Below the pieces are notes generated by a model, which worked only from the letters and a program-made list of their open reading frames with translations, did not search any database and was not told the DNA's origin. Below are positions 9,858 through 19,671 of a DNA stretch of 64,000 nucleotides, one piece after another (the stretch's first letter is position 1; each line of letters opens with the position of its first letter). The translations under genes were made by a program, and so were the position numbers. This stretch comes from Rhodoferax sp. (GTDB lineage Bacteria > Pseudomonadota > Gammaproteobacteria > Burkholderiales > Burkholderiaceae_C): NCBI RefSeq assembly GCF_030697375.1, contig NZ_JAUYQD010000021.1, forward strand, positions 1-64,000, read 5' to 3'.

Positions 9858-12571
9858 GCCCCCATGGAGTCCCCGCCATAGGCAATACCCTGAAAAACCG
9901 TCTGGACCAGTGGGTCGTCTGGTTTACACCGCGCAGCGCCAAAGCCAATGAGCGGCAGCATTCTGCCAACCGTTTGCTGGTCTACATTTGCCTGATTACC
10001 GCGGCATTTTCACTGCTGTACGTGGCCACCTCGCTGGCCATCGGGTTCGATATCGGCGCGGTGCTGATGCTGGTTTGCTTTGCCCTGTTTTGGCCCATCC
10101 TGTTTCACTTTCGGGCCCGGGGGTGCTTTCGCTGGAGTGCCAATTTGTACTTGGCCAACTGTTTCTTTGTCGCCATCCTCGGCTGCAGCTTCTTTACCGG
10201 GGGCCTGTATTCCCCGGTCTTGCCCTGGTTCACGCTGGTTCCCGTGGCCACGGTGTTGTTGCTGGGCTTTGGTGCGGACGCATGGCGTTGGTTTTTACTG
10301 TGCTGCACGGTCACTCTGGTATACGGGCTGGCCGGTATGCTGGGTTTTCAGTTTCCGGAACTCTACCGCTTGGAATTTGCCAATTTTTTCAGCACCATTT
10401 GCACCACCGGCTTGGTGATGATCCTGTTCTTCATCGCCCTGACGTTTGACCACAATCGCAATTTGGTCATGGAGAAAATCCTGGAACAAAACGGCGCGCT
10501 GAAGCTGGCACGCAGACAGGCCGAGGCTGCGTCCCGGGCCAAAAGCGACTTCCTGGCCAATATGAGCCATGAGATCCGCACCCCCATGAACGGTGTGGTC
10601 GGGATGGTGGATATTCTGCAAGAGACGCAGCTTGCACCCGATCAGCACCGCATGCTCGACACGATCCATGACTCGTCGCTGGCCTTGCTGCACATTCTCA
10701 ATGACATTCTGGACTACTCCAAGATGGAAGCAGGAAAACTGGCCATGGAGAGTTTGCCAACCCACCTGCGGGATGCGGTGGAGAGTGCCGCGCAGCTGAT
10801 GAGCACCAGTTCGGCGGCCAAGGCGGTCGAACTCTCGGTGTTTGTGTCGCCTGAACTGCCGATGTGGGTCTACAGCGATCCGACTCGGCTGCGCCAGGTG
10901 TTGCTTAACCTGGTGGGCAATGCGATCAAATTTACCGGAGACGGGTCTGACCGCGTCGGTCGGGTGACCCTGCTGGTGCAGCCCTGCTCCCAAGCCGATG
11001 GTCGGCCTGGCATTGAGTTGCAGGTGATCGACAATGGCATCGGGATCAGTGCACAGGAGATGGGCAAACTGTTTCAGCCCTTCAGCCAGGCAGACGAAAG
11101 TACGGCGCGCAAATTTGGTGGCGCCGGACTGGGCCTGAGCATCACCTGGCGTCTGGTTGAGTTGTTGCAGGGGCAGATCCGGGTGCAAAGCACCCCCGGC
11201 GAGGGCTCGGTGTTCACCGTAGTGCTGCCCTTGCAGGTGGCGCCCGCTGGCCGACCCATGCCGGTTGAACCCCGTTTGGACGGGGTGCATGTGGTGGGGG
11301 TGACCCACGATGCAGAGGGCGGGGGTTTTTTTCGTGCCTATTGCGTGGCGGCAGGTGCCCGCGCCACAGTGGTCACCGATCTGGTGTCCGCCCGTGCGGC
11401 GCTTCAAAAATCGCTGCAGTCGGGGGGAACCACAGTTCTCGCCTTGGGGCTGGCCGTTACCGAGCCCGCCAGCGGCCTTGGCCTGCCCTCGGGGATCGGT
11501 GTGATCCGCTTTGCCAGGCGCAGCGATCACACGGCTTTTGGCAACGAGGTCACTGTCCCCGCGCGCCCCATGTGTTACGCCGACCTGGTACGGGCGCTGG
11601 CTTTGGTGAGTGGTCGATTGAACGCGCCTGATGGGCTGGGCCAGCCCGGGCGCGGTGAGCACCGCCGTTCCCAACGGGTCACCCCCCCCAGCGCGCAGCA
11701 GGCCGAGGCCGCGCAGCAATTGATTTTGTTGGCCGAGGACAACGAGACCAACCGCGAGGTGGTGCAGGAGCAGCTGCGTCTGCTGGGGTATGCGGTGGAG
11801 GTTGCCGCCGATGGTGCCGCGGCCTTGCAAATGTGGCGCGATGGACTGAGGGCGGAAAGCGCAGGCTCTACGGGCCGGTATGCCTTGCTGCTGACCGACT
11901 GCCATATGCCCAATCTGGATGGTTTTGAGTTGACAGCCGCTATTCGCAGGGCAGAGCCCGAAGGTACACGCCTGCCGATCATTGCCGTGACCGCCAATGC
12001 CATGCAGGGCGAGGCCGAACGCTGCTGCCAGCGTGGCATGGACGACTACCTGTCCAAGCCCCTGCGTTTGAACGAACTGGCACCGATGCTGGCCAAGTGG
12101 CTTCCGCTGTTGACGCAACCTGATGGAAGTACGCAAGCTGCCCCTCTTCCCCCGGAAGAGAGCCGGGCCGAAGGCTCTGCAGAAGTCGCTGTGTGGGATG
12201 CCAACGCCTTGACAGAATTGGTTGGCAACAATCCGGCCTTGCACCGGCGCCTGGTACAGAAATTTCTGCTGAATGCGCAGACACAAGTACGTGAGATCCA
12301 GGCTGCAGCCCTAGCAGGCGATCTCCCCACCCTGGCCGGCCTGGCGCACACCCTGAAGTCGGCGGCCCGCAGCGTCGGGGCCATGGCGCTAGGGTCCCTG
12401 TGCCAGTCGCTGGAGACGGCGGGCCGGTCCAACGATGGTTGGGCCTGCAATACGCTGGCGCCTCGGGCAGAGGTGGCTTTGTTGGCCGTCATGCAAATGA
12501 CAAGTGCGCTGGTGACGCCCACTTCTAGTCTGGTTGGAGGATCTGAAGTGATCCCCGCCAAATACGCATGA
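9854..12571 (+). CDS. Hybrid sensor histidine kinase (multi-TM sensor, HisKA/HATPase, REC, Hpt)
   Basis: FLANMSHEIRTPMNGVVGM H-box; GGAGLGLSITWRL; LLTDCHMPNLDGFE REC; AHTLKSAARSVGA Hpt. Confidence 0.93.
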   Translation: MSPHGVPAIGNTLKNRLDQWVVWFTPRSAKANERQHSANRLLVYICLITAAFSLLYVATSLAIGFDIGAVLMLVCFALFWPILFHFRARGCFRWSANLYLANCFFVAILGCSFFTGGLYSPVLPWFTLVPVATVLLLGFGADAWRWFLLCCTVTLVYGLAGMLGFQFPELYRLEFANFFSTICTTGLVMILFFIALTFDHNRNLVMEKILEQNGALKLARRQAEAASRAKSDFLANMSHEIRTPMNGVVGMVDILQETQLAPDQHRMLDTIHDSSLALLHILNDILDYSKMEAGKLAMESLPTHLRDAVESAAQLMSTSSAAKAVELSVFVSPELPMWVYSDPTRLRQVLLNLVGNAIKFTGDGSDRVGRVTLLVQPCSQADGRPGIELQVIDNGIGISAQEMGKLFQPFSQADESTARKFGGAGLGLSITWRLVELLQGQIRVQSTPGEGSVFTVVLPLQVAPAGRPMPVEPRLDGVHVVGVTHDAEGGGFFRAYCVAAGARATVVTDLVSARAALQKSLQSGGTTVLALGLAVTEPASGLGLPSGIGVIRFARRSDHTAFGNEVTVPARPMCYADLVRALALVSGRLNAPDGLGQPGRGEHRRSQRVTPPSAQQAEAAQQLILLAEDNETNREVVQEQLRLLGYAVEVAADGAAALQMWRDGLRAESAGSTGRYALLLTDCHMPNLDGFELTAAIRRAEPEGTRLPIIAVTANAMQGEAERCCQRGMDDYLSKPLRLNELAPMLAKWLPLLTQPDGSTQAAPLPPEESRAEGSAEVAVWDANALTELVGNNPALHRRLVQKFLLNAQTQVREIQAAALAGDLPTLAGLAHTLKSAARSVGAMALGSLCQSLETAGRSNDGWACNTLAPRAEVALLAVMQMTSALVTPTSSLVGGSEVIPAKYA

Positions 12572-12576
12572 ATCGC

Positions 12577-14202
12577 TTAACGCGTTTTTGTCTCTGGATT
12601 GGACCGAAGGGTGCGGCTGAGCAAAATGACGGGGGCCAAACCGACCAGCACCAAAGCCAGTGATGGCAAGGCGGCCTCGCCCAGCCGTTCGTCGCGTGCG
12701 AGTTGGTAGGCCACGACCGCCAAGGTGTCGCTATTGAAGGGGCGCAGCACCAGCGTAGCGGGGAGTTCTTTCATGACGTCAACCAACACCAGCAAACCGG
12801 CAGCCGCCAAACTCCGATGCAGCAAAGGCCAATGCACCCGCACCAGCAGGCCTGCACCGGTGACACCCAGCATGCGGGCAGAGTCATCCATACTGGTGGG
12901 AACCCGGGCATAGCCGCTTTGGATGGTTTGCAGGGCCACGGCACAAAACCGCACCAAATAGGCCCACACCAGGCCCAGCGCTGTTGCGGTAATCCAGTAG
13001 CCGACACTGGTTTGTGGAAAGGCAGCCTGCAGCCAGCCCACGGGCAATAACAGCCCAACGACGATTACCGCACCGGGGATGGCATAACCCAGCGCGGCAA
13101 TCTGTACCACACCGCGGGTGAGCCGGTCTGCATGCGTACGCACAGCAAAGGCGAGCAGGACGGCGACGCTGCATGCCAGCGCCGCGGTCCCCAGGGCCAG
13201 TGTCAAACTGTGGATGGACCACCGCAAAAAGGAGTCCCAAGGCAACACCGACCAGTCCGCCACCAAGGGGCGCAGCATAAATGCCATGGGCAATACAAAT
13301 CCTGCCAACACGGGCAGGCTGCAAAGTGCCCAAGCCGCGACCGCTGCGCCACTTTTGAGCACCACGGGTTGAGATTCGCCGCTGTTGTGTCCAGAGCCGC
13401 TTTTGCTGCTGGAGAAGCGCAAACGCCGCTGTGCCCATTGCTCAGTTTTCAATAGCAGCAAGACCACCAAAAGGAGCAAGGTGGCCAATTGGGCTGCCGC
13501 CAAGCTGTTGTCCATGGCCAGCCAGGCCTTGTAGATGCCAGCGGTAAAGGTCTGAATGCCGAAGTAGCTGCTCACGCCGAAATCGGCCAGGGTTTCCATC
13601 AAAGCGAGTGAAACGCCGGCCGTGATGGCAGGCCGTGCCAGGGGCAGGGCAATCGTATAAAGACGCCGGGGTAAGGGTGCCCCCAACAGACGTGCGGCTT
13701 CCATCAGCTGTGTGGCACGTTCGGCCAGCGCGGCACGGGCCAGTACATAGACATAGGGATAGAGCGCAAACACGAACACCCAAGCGGCACCGCCCAGATT
13801 GCGTACTTCTGGAAACACTCGGCCCTCCACGCCGGTGAATGCGCGCACACTCATTTGCAAGGGCCCACTGTATTGCAGGAAGTCGGTGTAGGCATAGGCC
13901 ACCACGTAAGCGGGCACGGCCAGCGGCAGCAGCAGCGCCCACTCGAATGTTTTCCGTCCGGGGAAGTCAAACAGACTTACCGCCGCTGCAGCCCCTCCTC
14001 CGACCAGCGCCACACCGAGCCCGACCATCAGGCACAGGAGCAAAGAGCTCAGTGCGTAGTCGGGCAGCACGGTTTGCGCCATGGCCACCATGATTTGCTG
14101 GCTCGCCGCGTCCCATCGAATCCAGGAAGCAAGAACGCTCAGCACGGGAAGTGACAACACCAAGGCCAATAGCAGCAGGAGAAATCTGAAAAATAAGCGC
14201 AA
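12577..14202 (-). CDS. Fe(III) ABC transporter permease (two fused permease halves)
   Basis: FbpB-type multi-TM protein next to FbpC/FbpA-type genes; likely TTG start at 14202; longer ORF start (14697) is not supported. Confidence 0.88.
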   Translation of the reverse strand: MRLFFRFLLLLLALVLSLPVLSVLASWIRWDAASQQIMVAMAQTVLPDYALSSLLLCLMVGLGVALVGGGAAAAVSLFDFPGRKTFEWALLLPLAVPAYVVAYAYTDFLQYSGPLQMSVRAFTGVEGRVFPEVRNLGGAAWVFVFALYPYVYVLARAALAERATQLMEAARLLGAPLPRRLYTIALPLARPAITAGVSLALMETLADFGVSSYFGIQTFTAGIYKAWLAMDNSLAAAQLATLLLLVVLLLLKTEQWAQRRLRFSSSKSGSGHNSGESQPVVLKSGAAVAAWALCSLPVLAGFVLPMAFMLRPLVADWSVLPWDSFLRWSIHSLTLALGTAALACSVAVLLAFAVRTHADRLTRGVVQIAALGYAIPGAVIVVGLLLPVGWLQAAFPQTSVGYWITATALGLVWAYLVRFCAVALQTIQSGYARVPTSMDDSARMLGVTGAGLLVRVHWPLLHRSLAAAGLLVLVDVMKELPATLVLRPFNSDTLAVVAYQLARDERLGEAALPSLALVLVGLAPVILLSRTLRSNPETKTR

Positions 14203-14239
14203 AAGTAGGACGGGGTAGTGGGTGGGGAATTTCGGGATG

Positions 14240-14266
14240 AATGAGAATTGTAGGTATTTACAATTC
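14240..14266. promoter_or_regulatory. Candidate Fur-type operator in the divergent permease/ATPase intergenic region
   Basis: aatgagaattgtaggtatttacaattc; perfect 8-bp arms gaattgta/tacaattc (14245-14266). Confidence 0.5.
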
Positions 14267-14271
14267 CCTTC

Positions 14272-15336
14272 ATGCTTCTCAATATCTCGCGCCTTTGCAT
14301 TCAGTATCCGGGACGGGCAAACCCGGCTGTGACAAATGTATCGTTGGGTTTGCGCGCCGGCGATTTGGGCGTGTTGATTGGCCCGTCTGGCTGTGGGAAA
14401 ACCACCTTGTTGCGCGCGGTGGCGGGCCTTGAGCGTGCGGCAGGGGGGACCATTCATCTGGGGGGCGAGTTGGTGAGCAGCGCCGCTGTGCACCTGATGC
14501 CAGAAAATCGGCGCATTGGAATGGTGTTTCAGGATTACGCGCTTTTTCCGCACCTGGATGTGGGACGCAATGTCGGTTTTGGTATCCACCGTCTCCCTGT
14601 ACAGGAGCGTGAAGCCCGCGTTTCTGAAGTGTTGAATCTGGTGGGTTTGCTGGAAAGCCGCCACCGTTATCCCCATGAATTGTCCGGCGGACAGCAACAG
14701 CGTGTTGCGCTGGCGCGCGCTTTGGCACCGCGCCCGCGGTTGTTACTGCTGGATGAACCGTTTTCCAGTCTGGATGTGGAGTTGCGGGAGCGGCTTTCGC
14801 ATGAGTTGCGTGCCATTTTGAAAGCCGCGCAAGCCACAGCTTTGTTTGTCACGCACGACCAGTTTGAAGCCTTTGCCATGGGGGATGTGATTGGTGTGAT
14901 GCACGAGGGCAGCCTGCAGCAGTGGGACGATGCCTACAGCCTGTACCACCGGCCATCCACGCGTTTTGTCGCCGAATTTATTGGCCATGGTGTGTTTGCA
15001 CCGGCCACCATCAGCCAACATGGCGGGTCGGTGGTCGTGCAGACTGCGTTGGGGGACCTGGTCAATGTGCAGGAGTGCCCACTGCCCAGTGCCTATCCGA
15101 ACGGTGTTTGTGACATTCTTTTACGCGCCGATGACATCGTTCACGATGACACGGCCCCCGTGAAGGCTGAGGTGATGCGAAAAGCGTTTCGCGGTTCGGA
15201 GTTTCTCTACACCTTGCGCCTGCGGGATGGCCAGATCCTGTTGGCCCATGTTCCCAGCCACCATGACCACCGAATCGGGGAATGGATTGGCATCCGGGCC
15301 GAGGTGGACCATTTGGTGACATTTGCACCCAAGTGA
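14272..15336 (+). CDS. Fe(III) ABC transporter ATP-binding protein
   Basis: GPSGCGKTTLLRAVAGLE Walker A, ELSGGQQQRVALARAL signature; FbpC-like length. Confidence 0.92.
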   Translation: MLLNISRLCIQYPGRANPAVTNVSLGLRAGDLGVLIGPSGCGKTTLLRAVAGLERAAGGTIHLGGELVSSAAVHLMPENRRIGMVFQDYALFPHLDVGRNVGFGIHRLPVQEREARVSEVLNLVGLLESRHRYPHELSGGQQQRVALARALAPRPRLLLLDEPFSSLDVELRERLSHELRAILKAAQATALFVTHDQFEAFAMGDVIGVMHEGSLQQWDDAYSLYHRPSTRFVAEFIGHGVFAPATISQHGGSVVVQTALGDLVNVQECPLPSAYPNGVCDILLRADDIVHDDTAPVKAEVMRKAFRGSEFLYTLRLRDGQILLAHVPSHHDHRIGEWIGIRAEVDHLVTFAPK

Positions 15337-15357
15337 GAGGGTATGGTGTTGTGTAAT

Positions 15358-15382
15358 GCAATTGAGAGTAATTCGTATTTGC
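15358..15382. promoter_or_regulatory. Candidate Fur box upstream of the iron-binding protein gene
   Basis: gcaattgagagtaattcgtatttgc resembles GCAAATGAGAATNATTCTCATTTGC-type Fur sites. Confidence 0.6.
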
Positions 15383-15418
15383 GTGGTATAGTTTCCTTAT
15401 CTTTCAACTTTCACGACC

Positions 15419-16468
15419 ATGACCATGCTTAATAAGTGGATTACCGTTGCCGCTTTGCCCGTAGTGCTTGCCAGCAGCGGCGCCTTTGCCCAGGAGCAGG
15501 TGCTCAACCTCTATTCGGCCCGCCACTACTCAACGGATGAAGCGCTCTACAGCAACTTCACGAAAATTACCGGTATCAAGATCAATCGCGTTGACGCAGA
15601 TGACGCGGGCATTCTGGCGCGCCTAAAGGCTGAAGGTAGCGCTTCCCCTGCGGATGTGATCCTGCTGGTGGACGCGTCCCGCCTGCACAAAGCAGAAGTC
15701 GAAGGGTTGTTCCATCCTGTTAAATCAAAGACGCTGGAAGATGCGATACCCGCACAGTACCGCGCCAAAGGGGGACCTGATGGCTCCGCCTGGTTTGGCT
15801 ACTCCACCCGTGCGCGCGTTATCGTGTATGACAAAGCCAAGGTCAAGCGTGCCGATGTGGACAGCTACGAAGAATTGGGAGATCCCAAAAACATGGGCAA
15901 ACTTTGCATTCGCTCGGGCTCACATCCTTACAACCTGAGCCTTTTCGGTGCGGTTGCGGAACATATGGGGCCAGAGAAAACTGAAGAATGGCTCAAGGGC
16001 TTGGTTGCCAACATGGCACGCGCCCCCAAAGGCGGTGACACGGACCAGATCAAGGGCGTCGCCTCCGGGGAGTGCGGCATTGCCGTCACCAATACCTACT
16101 ACATGGCGCGCATTTTGCGGTCCTCCAAGCCGGATGACCAAGCCATTGCAGACAAAGTGGGCGTGGTGTTTCCGAACCAGGATTCCTGGGGAACCCACCT
16201 GAACATCGCCGGTGGCGGCATGGCTAAGTATTCCAAGAACCAGACCAATGCCACCAAGTTTCTGGAATACCTGGCAAGCCCCCTGGCGCAAGACTATTTC
16301 GCCAACGGCAATAACGAATGGCCCACTGTCGCATCCGTGAAGGTGGCCAACCCGGCTTTGCAGCAGATGAGCGGTGGAAGCTTCAAGAGCGAAACCATTC
16401 CCATCAGCGTGATCGGTTCGAACCAGGTCAAGGTGCAACAAATGCTGGATCGGGTGGGTTTTAAGTAA
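15419..16468 (+). CDS. Fe(III) ABC transporter periplasmic substrate-binding protein
   Basis: Signal peptide ...ASSGAFAQEQVLNLYSARHYSTDEALYSNF; FutA/FbpA-like. Confidence 0.92.
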   Translation: MTMLNKWITVAALPVVLASSGAFAQEQVLNLYSARHYSTDEALYSNFTKITGIKINRVDADDAGILARLKAEGSASPADVILLVDASRLHKAEVEGLFHPVKSKTLEDAIPAQYRAKGGPDGSAWFGYSTRARVIVYDKAKVKRADVDSYEELGDPKNMGKLCIRSGSHPYNLSLFGAVAEHMGPEKTEEWLKGLVANMARAPKGGDTDQIKGVASGECGIAVTNTYYMARILRSSKPDDQAIADKVGVVFPNQDSWGTHLNIAGGGMAKYSKNQTNATKFLEYLASPLAQDYFANGNNEWPTVASVKVANPALQQMSGGSFKSETIPISVIGSNQVKVQQMLDRVGFK

Positions 16469-16637
16469 AAAACGCCTCGGTTTTTTATGAGGTGCTTGGT
16501 GTTTGATCTTGATTTAGCACAAGAAAACACACAATCGCCCCTGCGGTAGTGCTTCAGAACTATGCCGGCCTGCATCGGGGTAGTTCTAAGTTGATGGCGA
16601 ATCCGCCCTTTGGAGGATGGCGGCATGGAGAGGGACC

Positions 16638-16667
16638 GTCTAAAGTTGATTTAAGTCAACTTTAGAC
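16638..16667. promoter_or_regulatory. 30-bp inverted repeat (12-bp perfect arms) containing an FNR/CRP-like site
   Basis: gtctaaagttga-tttaag-tcaactttagac; inner TTGATTTAAGTCAA is one mismatch from TTGAT-N4-ATCAA. Confidence 0.75.
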
Positions 16668-16682
16668 AAGAGATCTCCCACT

Positions 16683-17381
16683 ATGCGCGTCGATCACCTG
16701 GACATGCAGCGGCATCTGTCCATCCTTCCCATGTTTCGCGAATTCTCCCAGCCTGAACGTGAAAACGTCGCGCAAGGTTGCAAGCTGGAACGCTACGGCC
16801 GGGGTGAGATGGTTTTTCGGGCCGGTGAGCCCTGTGAAGCCTTCCATTTTCTGGTTTTGGGCCAAGTCAAGCTCTACGTCACTTCGTCCACGGGTGTGGA
16901 AAAAGTGATTGAACTGATCGGCCCGGGTCAAAGCTTTGCGGAAGCCATGATGTTTCTGTCCAAGCCCTACATGATGAACGCCCAAACCTTGGGGGACTCC
17001 CTGCTCATGACCGTGAGCAAACAGTCCATAGTGAGCGAAATTGAGCGGGACCCACGGTTTTCCATGCACATGCTGTCTGGCATCTCGCGTGGAATGCACC
17101 GTCTGTTGCTGGATGTGGAAAGTTATTCCCTGCACAGCGCCATGCAGCGATTGATTGGCTACTTGCTCCGGGATGTTGAACTGGGCCAGACCGATGATTT
17201 TGGCGTCGTGACCGTGTCTTTGCCAGCCAGCAAGGCCACCATTGCATCACGGCTGTCGCTGACACCGGAGTACTTCTCACGCGTGCTGCACCAACTCGAA
17301 GCCGACCAGCTGATCGAAATCACCAAGCGTGAAATCCGCATTCTGAATGTGCGTGGGCTGGCCACCTACGGAACGCATTGA
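16683..17381 (+). CDS. Crp/Fnr family transcriptional regulator
   Basis: Cyclic-nucleotide-binding fold N-terminus; SKATIASRLSLTPEYFSRVLHQLEADQLI HTH. Confidence 0.9.
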   Translation: MRVDHLDMQRHLSILPMFREFSQPERENVAQGCKLERYGRGEMVFRAGEPCEAFHFLVLGQVKLYVTSSTGVEKVIELIGPGQSFAEAMMFLSKPYMMNAQTLGDSLLMTVSKQSIVSEIERDPRFSMHMLSGISRGMHRLLLDVESYSLHSAMQRLIGYLLRDVELGQTDDFGVVTVSLPASKATIASRLSLTPEYFSRVLHQLEADQLIEITKREIRILNVRGLATYGTH

Positions 17382-17414
17382 ACGGCCGTACGCCACGCGG
17401 CACTGCGCCCAGCA

Positions 17415-17963
17415 TCAGCGGCTGCGACCGGCCTTGTATTTCCCGCTGCCCGCACCACCCACGCCATCGGCCTGCGCCAACCGGGCCATGGCCTTGCCCG
17501 CGTGGGCGTGGGTGATGGCCAGGCCCAGCGCGTCGGCGGCGTCGCTGCCCGGCAAGCCGGACAAGGTCAGCAGGCGGCGCACCATTTCCTGGATTTGGGT
17601 CTTGTCGGCGCGGCCATACCCCACCACGGCCTGCTTCATCTGCAGGGCGGTGTATTCGGCCACCGGCAGATGGCTGGACACCAGCGCGGTGATGAGTGCC
17701 CCACGGGCCTGGCCCAGCAGCAGGGTGGACTGGGGGTTGACGTTGACAAAGACGATTTCTATGGACGCGCAATCCGGCTGGTAGCGTTGCACCACCTCGC
17801 CGATGCCGTCAAACAGCACTTTCAGGCGCGCCGGCAGGGCTTTGGTGTCCAGGTGCTGGGTGCTGATGGTGCCGCTGGCCACATAAGTCAGGTCGGCCCC
17901 GTACACATCCACCACACCAAAGCCGGTGGTGCGCAGCCCAGGATCAATGCCCAATATTCTCAT
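17415..17963 (-). CDS. ruvC: Crossover junction endodeoxyribonuclease RuvC
   Basis: [42 protein letters not shown]. Confidence 0.96.
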   Translation of the reverse strand: MRILGIDPGLRTTGFGVVDVYGADLTYVASGTISTQHLDTKALPARLKVLFDGIGEVVQRYQPDCASIEIVFVNVNPQSTLLLGQARGALITALVSSHLPVAEYTALQMKQAVVGYGRADKTQIQEMVRRLLTLSGLPGSDAADALGLAITHAHAGKAMARLAQADGVGGAGSGKYKAGRSR

Positions 17964-18020
17964 GCTATCAATTTAGGAGCTGCTTGCGCAATGAATACGG
18001 GGGCTAGAGGTCAAAATGCC
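17964..18020 (+). repeat. Dispersed ~58-bp element copy C between ruvC start and cdsA-like stop
   Basis: gctatcaatttaggagctgcttgcgcaatgaatacgggggctagaggtcaaaatgcc; the cdsA-like TAG stop (18004-18006) lies in it. Confidence 0.85.
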
Positions 18021-18993
18021 ACTTAACCGAGTGGAAAAACACCGGTGCGGCAAAACACAGGGCGTCGATCCGGTCCAGCAGCCCGCCAGCGCCGGTGACC
18101 GACTTGACGTGTGCACCCCAGCTGGGGATGCCGCGGTCGCGCTTGAGTGCCTTCATGACCAAATGCCCCATGGACCCCGCCACACAGGCGATAAACGAAA
18201 ACGCGAAGGCCGTACCCGGCACCCAGGGCGTAATGCCGGCCAACAGCGCGCCCAGCAGGCTGCCCGCGGCAATGCCCAGCCACCAGCTGGGCCAGTTGAA
18301 GCTTTGGCTGATGGCGGGCGCCACGGGTGGGCGCTGGAGCTTGCGTGAGGCCAGATGCTGGGTGACCATGCAGGTTTGCACCACCAGCACCAGAAAGAAC
18401 ACCATGAAGGCGTTCTGGTTGTCATAGCCTGGGAACTTCAGCAGCAGCAAGGCCGGCACATGGCTCATGCCGTAGATACACACCATGATGCCCCACTGCA
18501 ATTTGGCGTTGCGTTCCAGAAAACGCAGGGGGTCATTGGCCAAGGCGCTGGCCAGTGGCAGCGCCAAAAAGGCATAAACCGGAATAAACACCGCAAACAT
18601 GTCGAAATGTCCGCTGCCAATCAGCCAGTACTGCAGCGGCAAGACCACAAAAAACGCCAGTACCAGGCTGCGGTGGTCACCCCGGCGGGTGGGGGAGAGG
18701 GTGAGAAATTCCCGCAGGGCAAAAAACGACACCAGGCCAAACAGGGTCAGGGCCACCCAATCCCCGGTGACCCAGCCCACCCAAAAAATCAGCATCATTA
18801 CCCAGCTGGTGCGAAGAACGCCGTCCACGCTTTTGAGGTTTTTTCGCAAGCGTTCGCCGTAGGCCTCGTCCGCGTGGTCGCGGACGGACAGGGCAAATAC
18901 GGTCGCGCTGGCCAGCAACAAAAAGCCGAACACGATGACGAACAGCGCCCCAATTTGCTGGGTGGGGCTCAGGTTTTTCAGGGTGTAGTACAT
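18004..18993 (-). CDS. Phosphatidate cytidylyltransferase family protein
   Basis: Multi-TM, SVTGAGGLLDRIDALCFAAPVFFH C-terminal CdsA signature. Confidence 0.88.
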   Translation of the reverse strand: MYYTLKNLSPTQQIGALFVIVFGFLLLASATVFALSVRDHADEAYGERLRKNLKSVDGVLRTSWVMMLIFWVGWVTGDWVALTLFGLVSFFALREFLTLSPTRRGDHRSLVLAFFVVLPLQYWLIGSGHFDMFAVFIPVYAFLALPLASALANDPLRFLERNAKLQWGIMVCIYGMSHVPALLLLKFPGYDNQNAFMVFFLVLVVQTCMVTQHLASRKLQRPPVAPAISQSFNWPSWWLGIAAGSLLGALLAGITPWVPGTAFAFSFIACVAGSMGHLVMKALKRDRGIPSWGAHVKSVTGAGGLLDRIDALCFAAPVFFHSVKWHFDL

Positions 18994-19002
18994 GGCATCT
19001 TT

Positions 19003-19614
19003 CTACACATCACGCAGGGCCATCACGGCTTCGCGCGCACGCTTTAGAAACGTCGCGCGGTCTTCGCCCTCTTCCAGCTGAATGGGGGCGCCAAAGGTCA
19101 CCGAACACAGCACCGGCACCGGTACCACCTCGCCCTTGGGCAGTACATGCTGCACATTGTTGATCCACGCGGGCACCAGTACCGCGCTGGGAAACTTGGT
19201 TGCCAGGTTGTACAGCCCCGCCTTGAAGGCCTGCGGTTCCTCGGCGTGGCCCCGCGTGCCCTCGGGAAACAGGATGATGGAGTCGCCATTGGCCAGTGCC
19301 GCCAACAGGGGCTCCAAGGGGTCTTCGTCCGCGGTGCGGTCCCGCGAGACATAGATGACGTTGAACACTTCGGTGGTGAGCCACTGCTTGAATGGGGTCT
19401 TGGTCCAGTAGTCGCGTGCGGCAATGGCGCGGGTCACGCTGCGCAACTCCTGGGGCAGCGCCGCCCAGATCATCACCAGGTCGGCGTGGCTTTGGTGGTT
19501 GGCGAAATAGATGCGCTGCTCGGCTTTGGGTGGGCAACCGTGCCAGCGGGCCTGGGAGCCGGTGAGCACCCGGACCAAGCCCAGCAAGAACCACCCCATG
19601 AATTTGGCTAACAT
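19003..19614 (-). CDS. 1-acyl-sn-glycerol-3-phosphate acyltransferase
   Basis: NHQSHADLVMIWAALP (HX4D) and FPEGTRG motifs. Confidence 0.92.
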   Translation of the reverse strand: MLAKFMGWFLLGLVRVLTGSQARWHGCPPKAEQRIYFANHQSHADLVMIWAALPQELRSVTRAIAARDYWTKTPFKQWLTTEVFNVIYVSRDRTADEDPLEPLLAALANGDSIILFPEGTRGHAEEPQAFKAGLYNLATKFPSAVLVPAWINNVQHVLPKGEVVPVPVLCSVTFGAPIQLEEGEDRATFLKRAREAVMALRDV

Positions 19615-19671
19615 GCCGGTGATGATACAGACCCGCAGCCCACGCCAAAGCGTCGGCGGGGTGTTGGCCGG

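Noticed and set aside
10295-12286. 663-aa minus-strand ORF
   Set aside because: Antisense of the hybrid histidine kinase whose domains are unmistakable; composition is shadow-like.
12577-14697. Full 706-aa version of the iron permease
   Set aside because: The N-terminal ~165 aa run through the divergent ATPase gene and its promoter; the TTG at 14202 fits the permease N-terminus.
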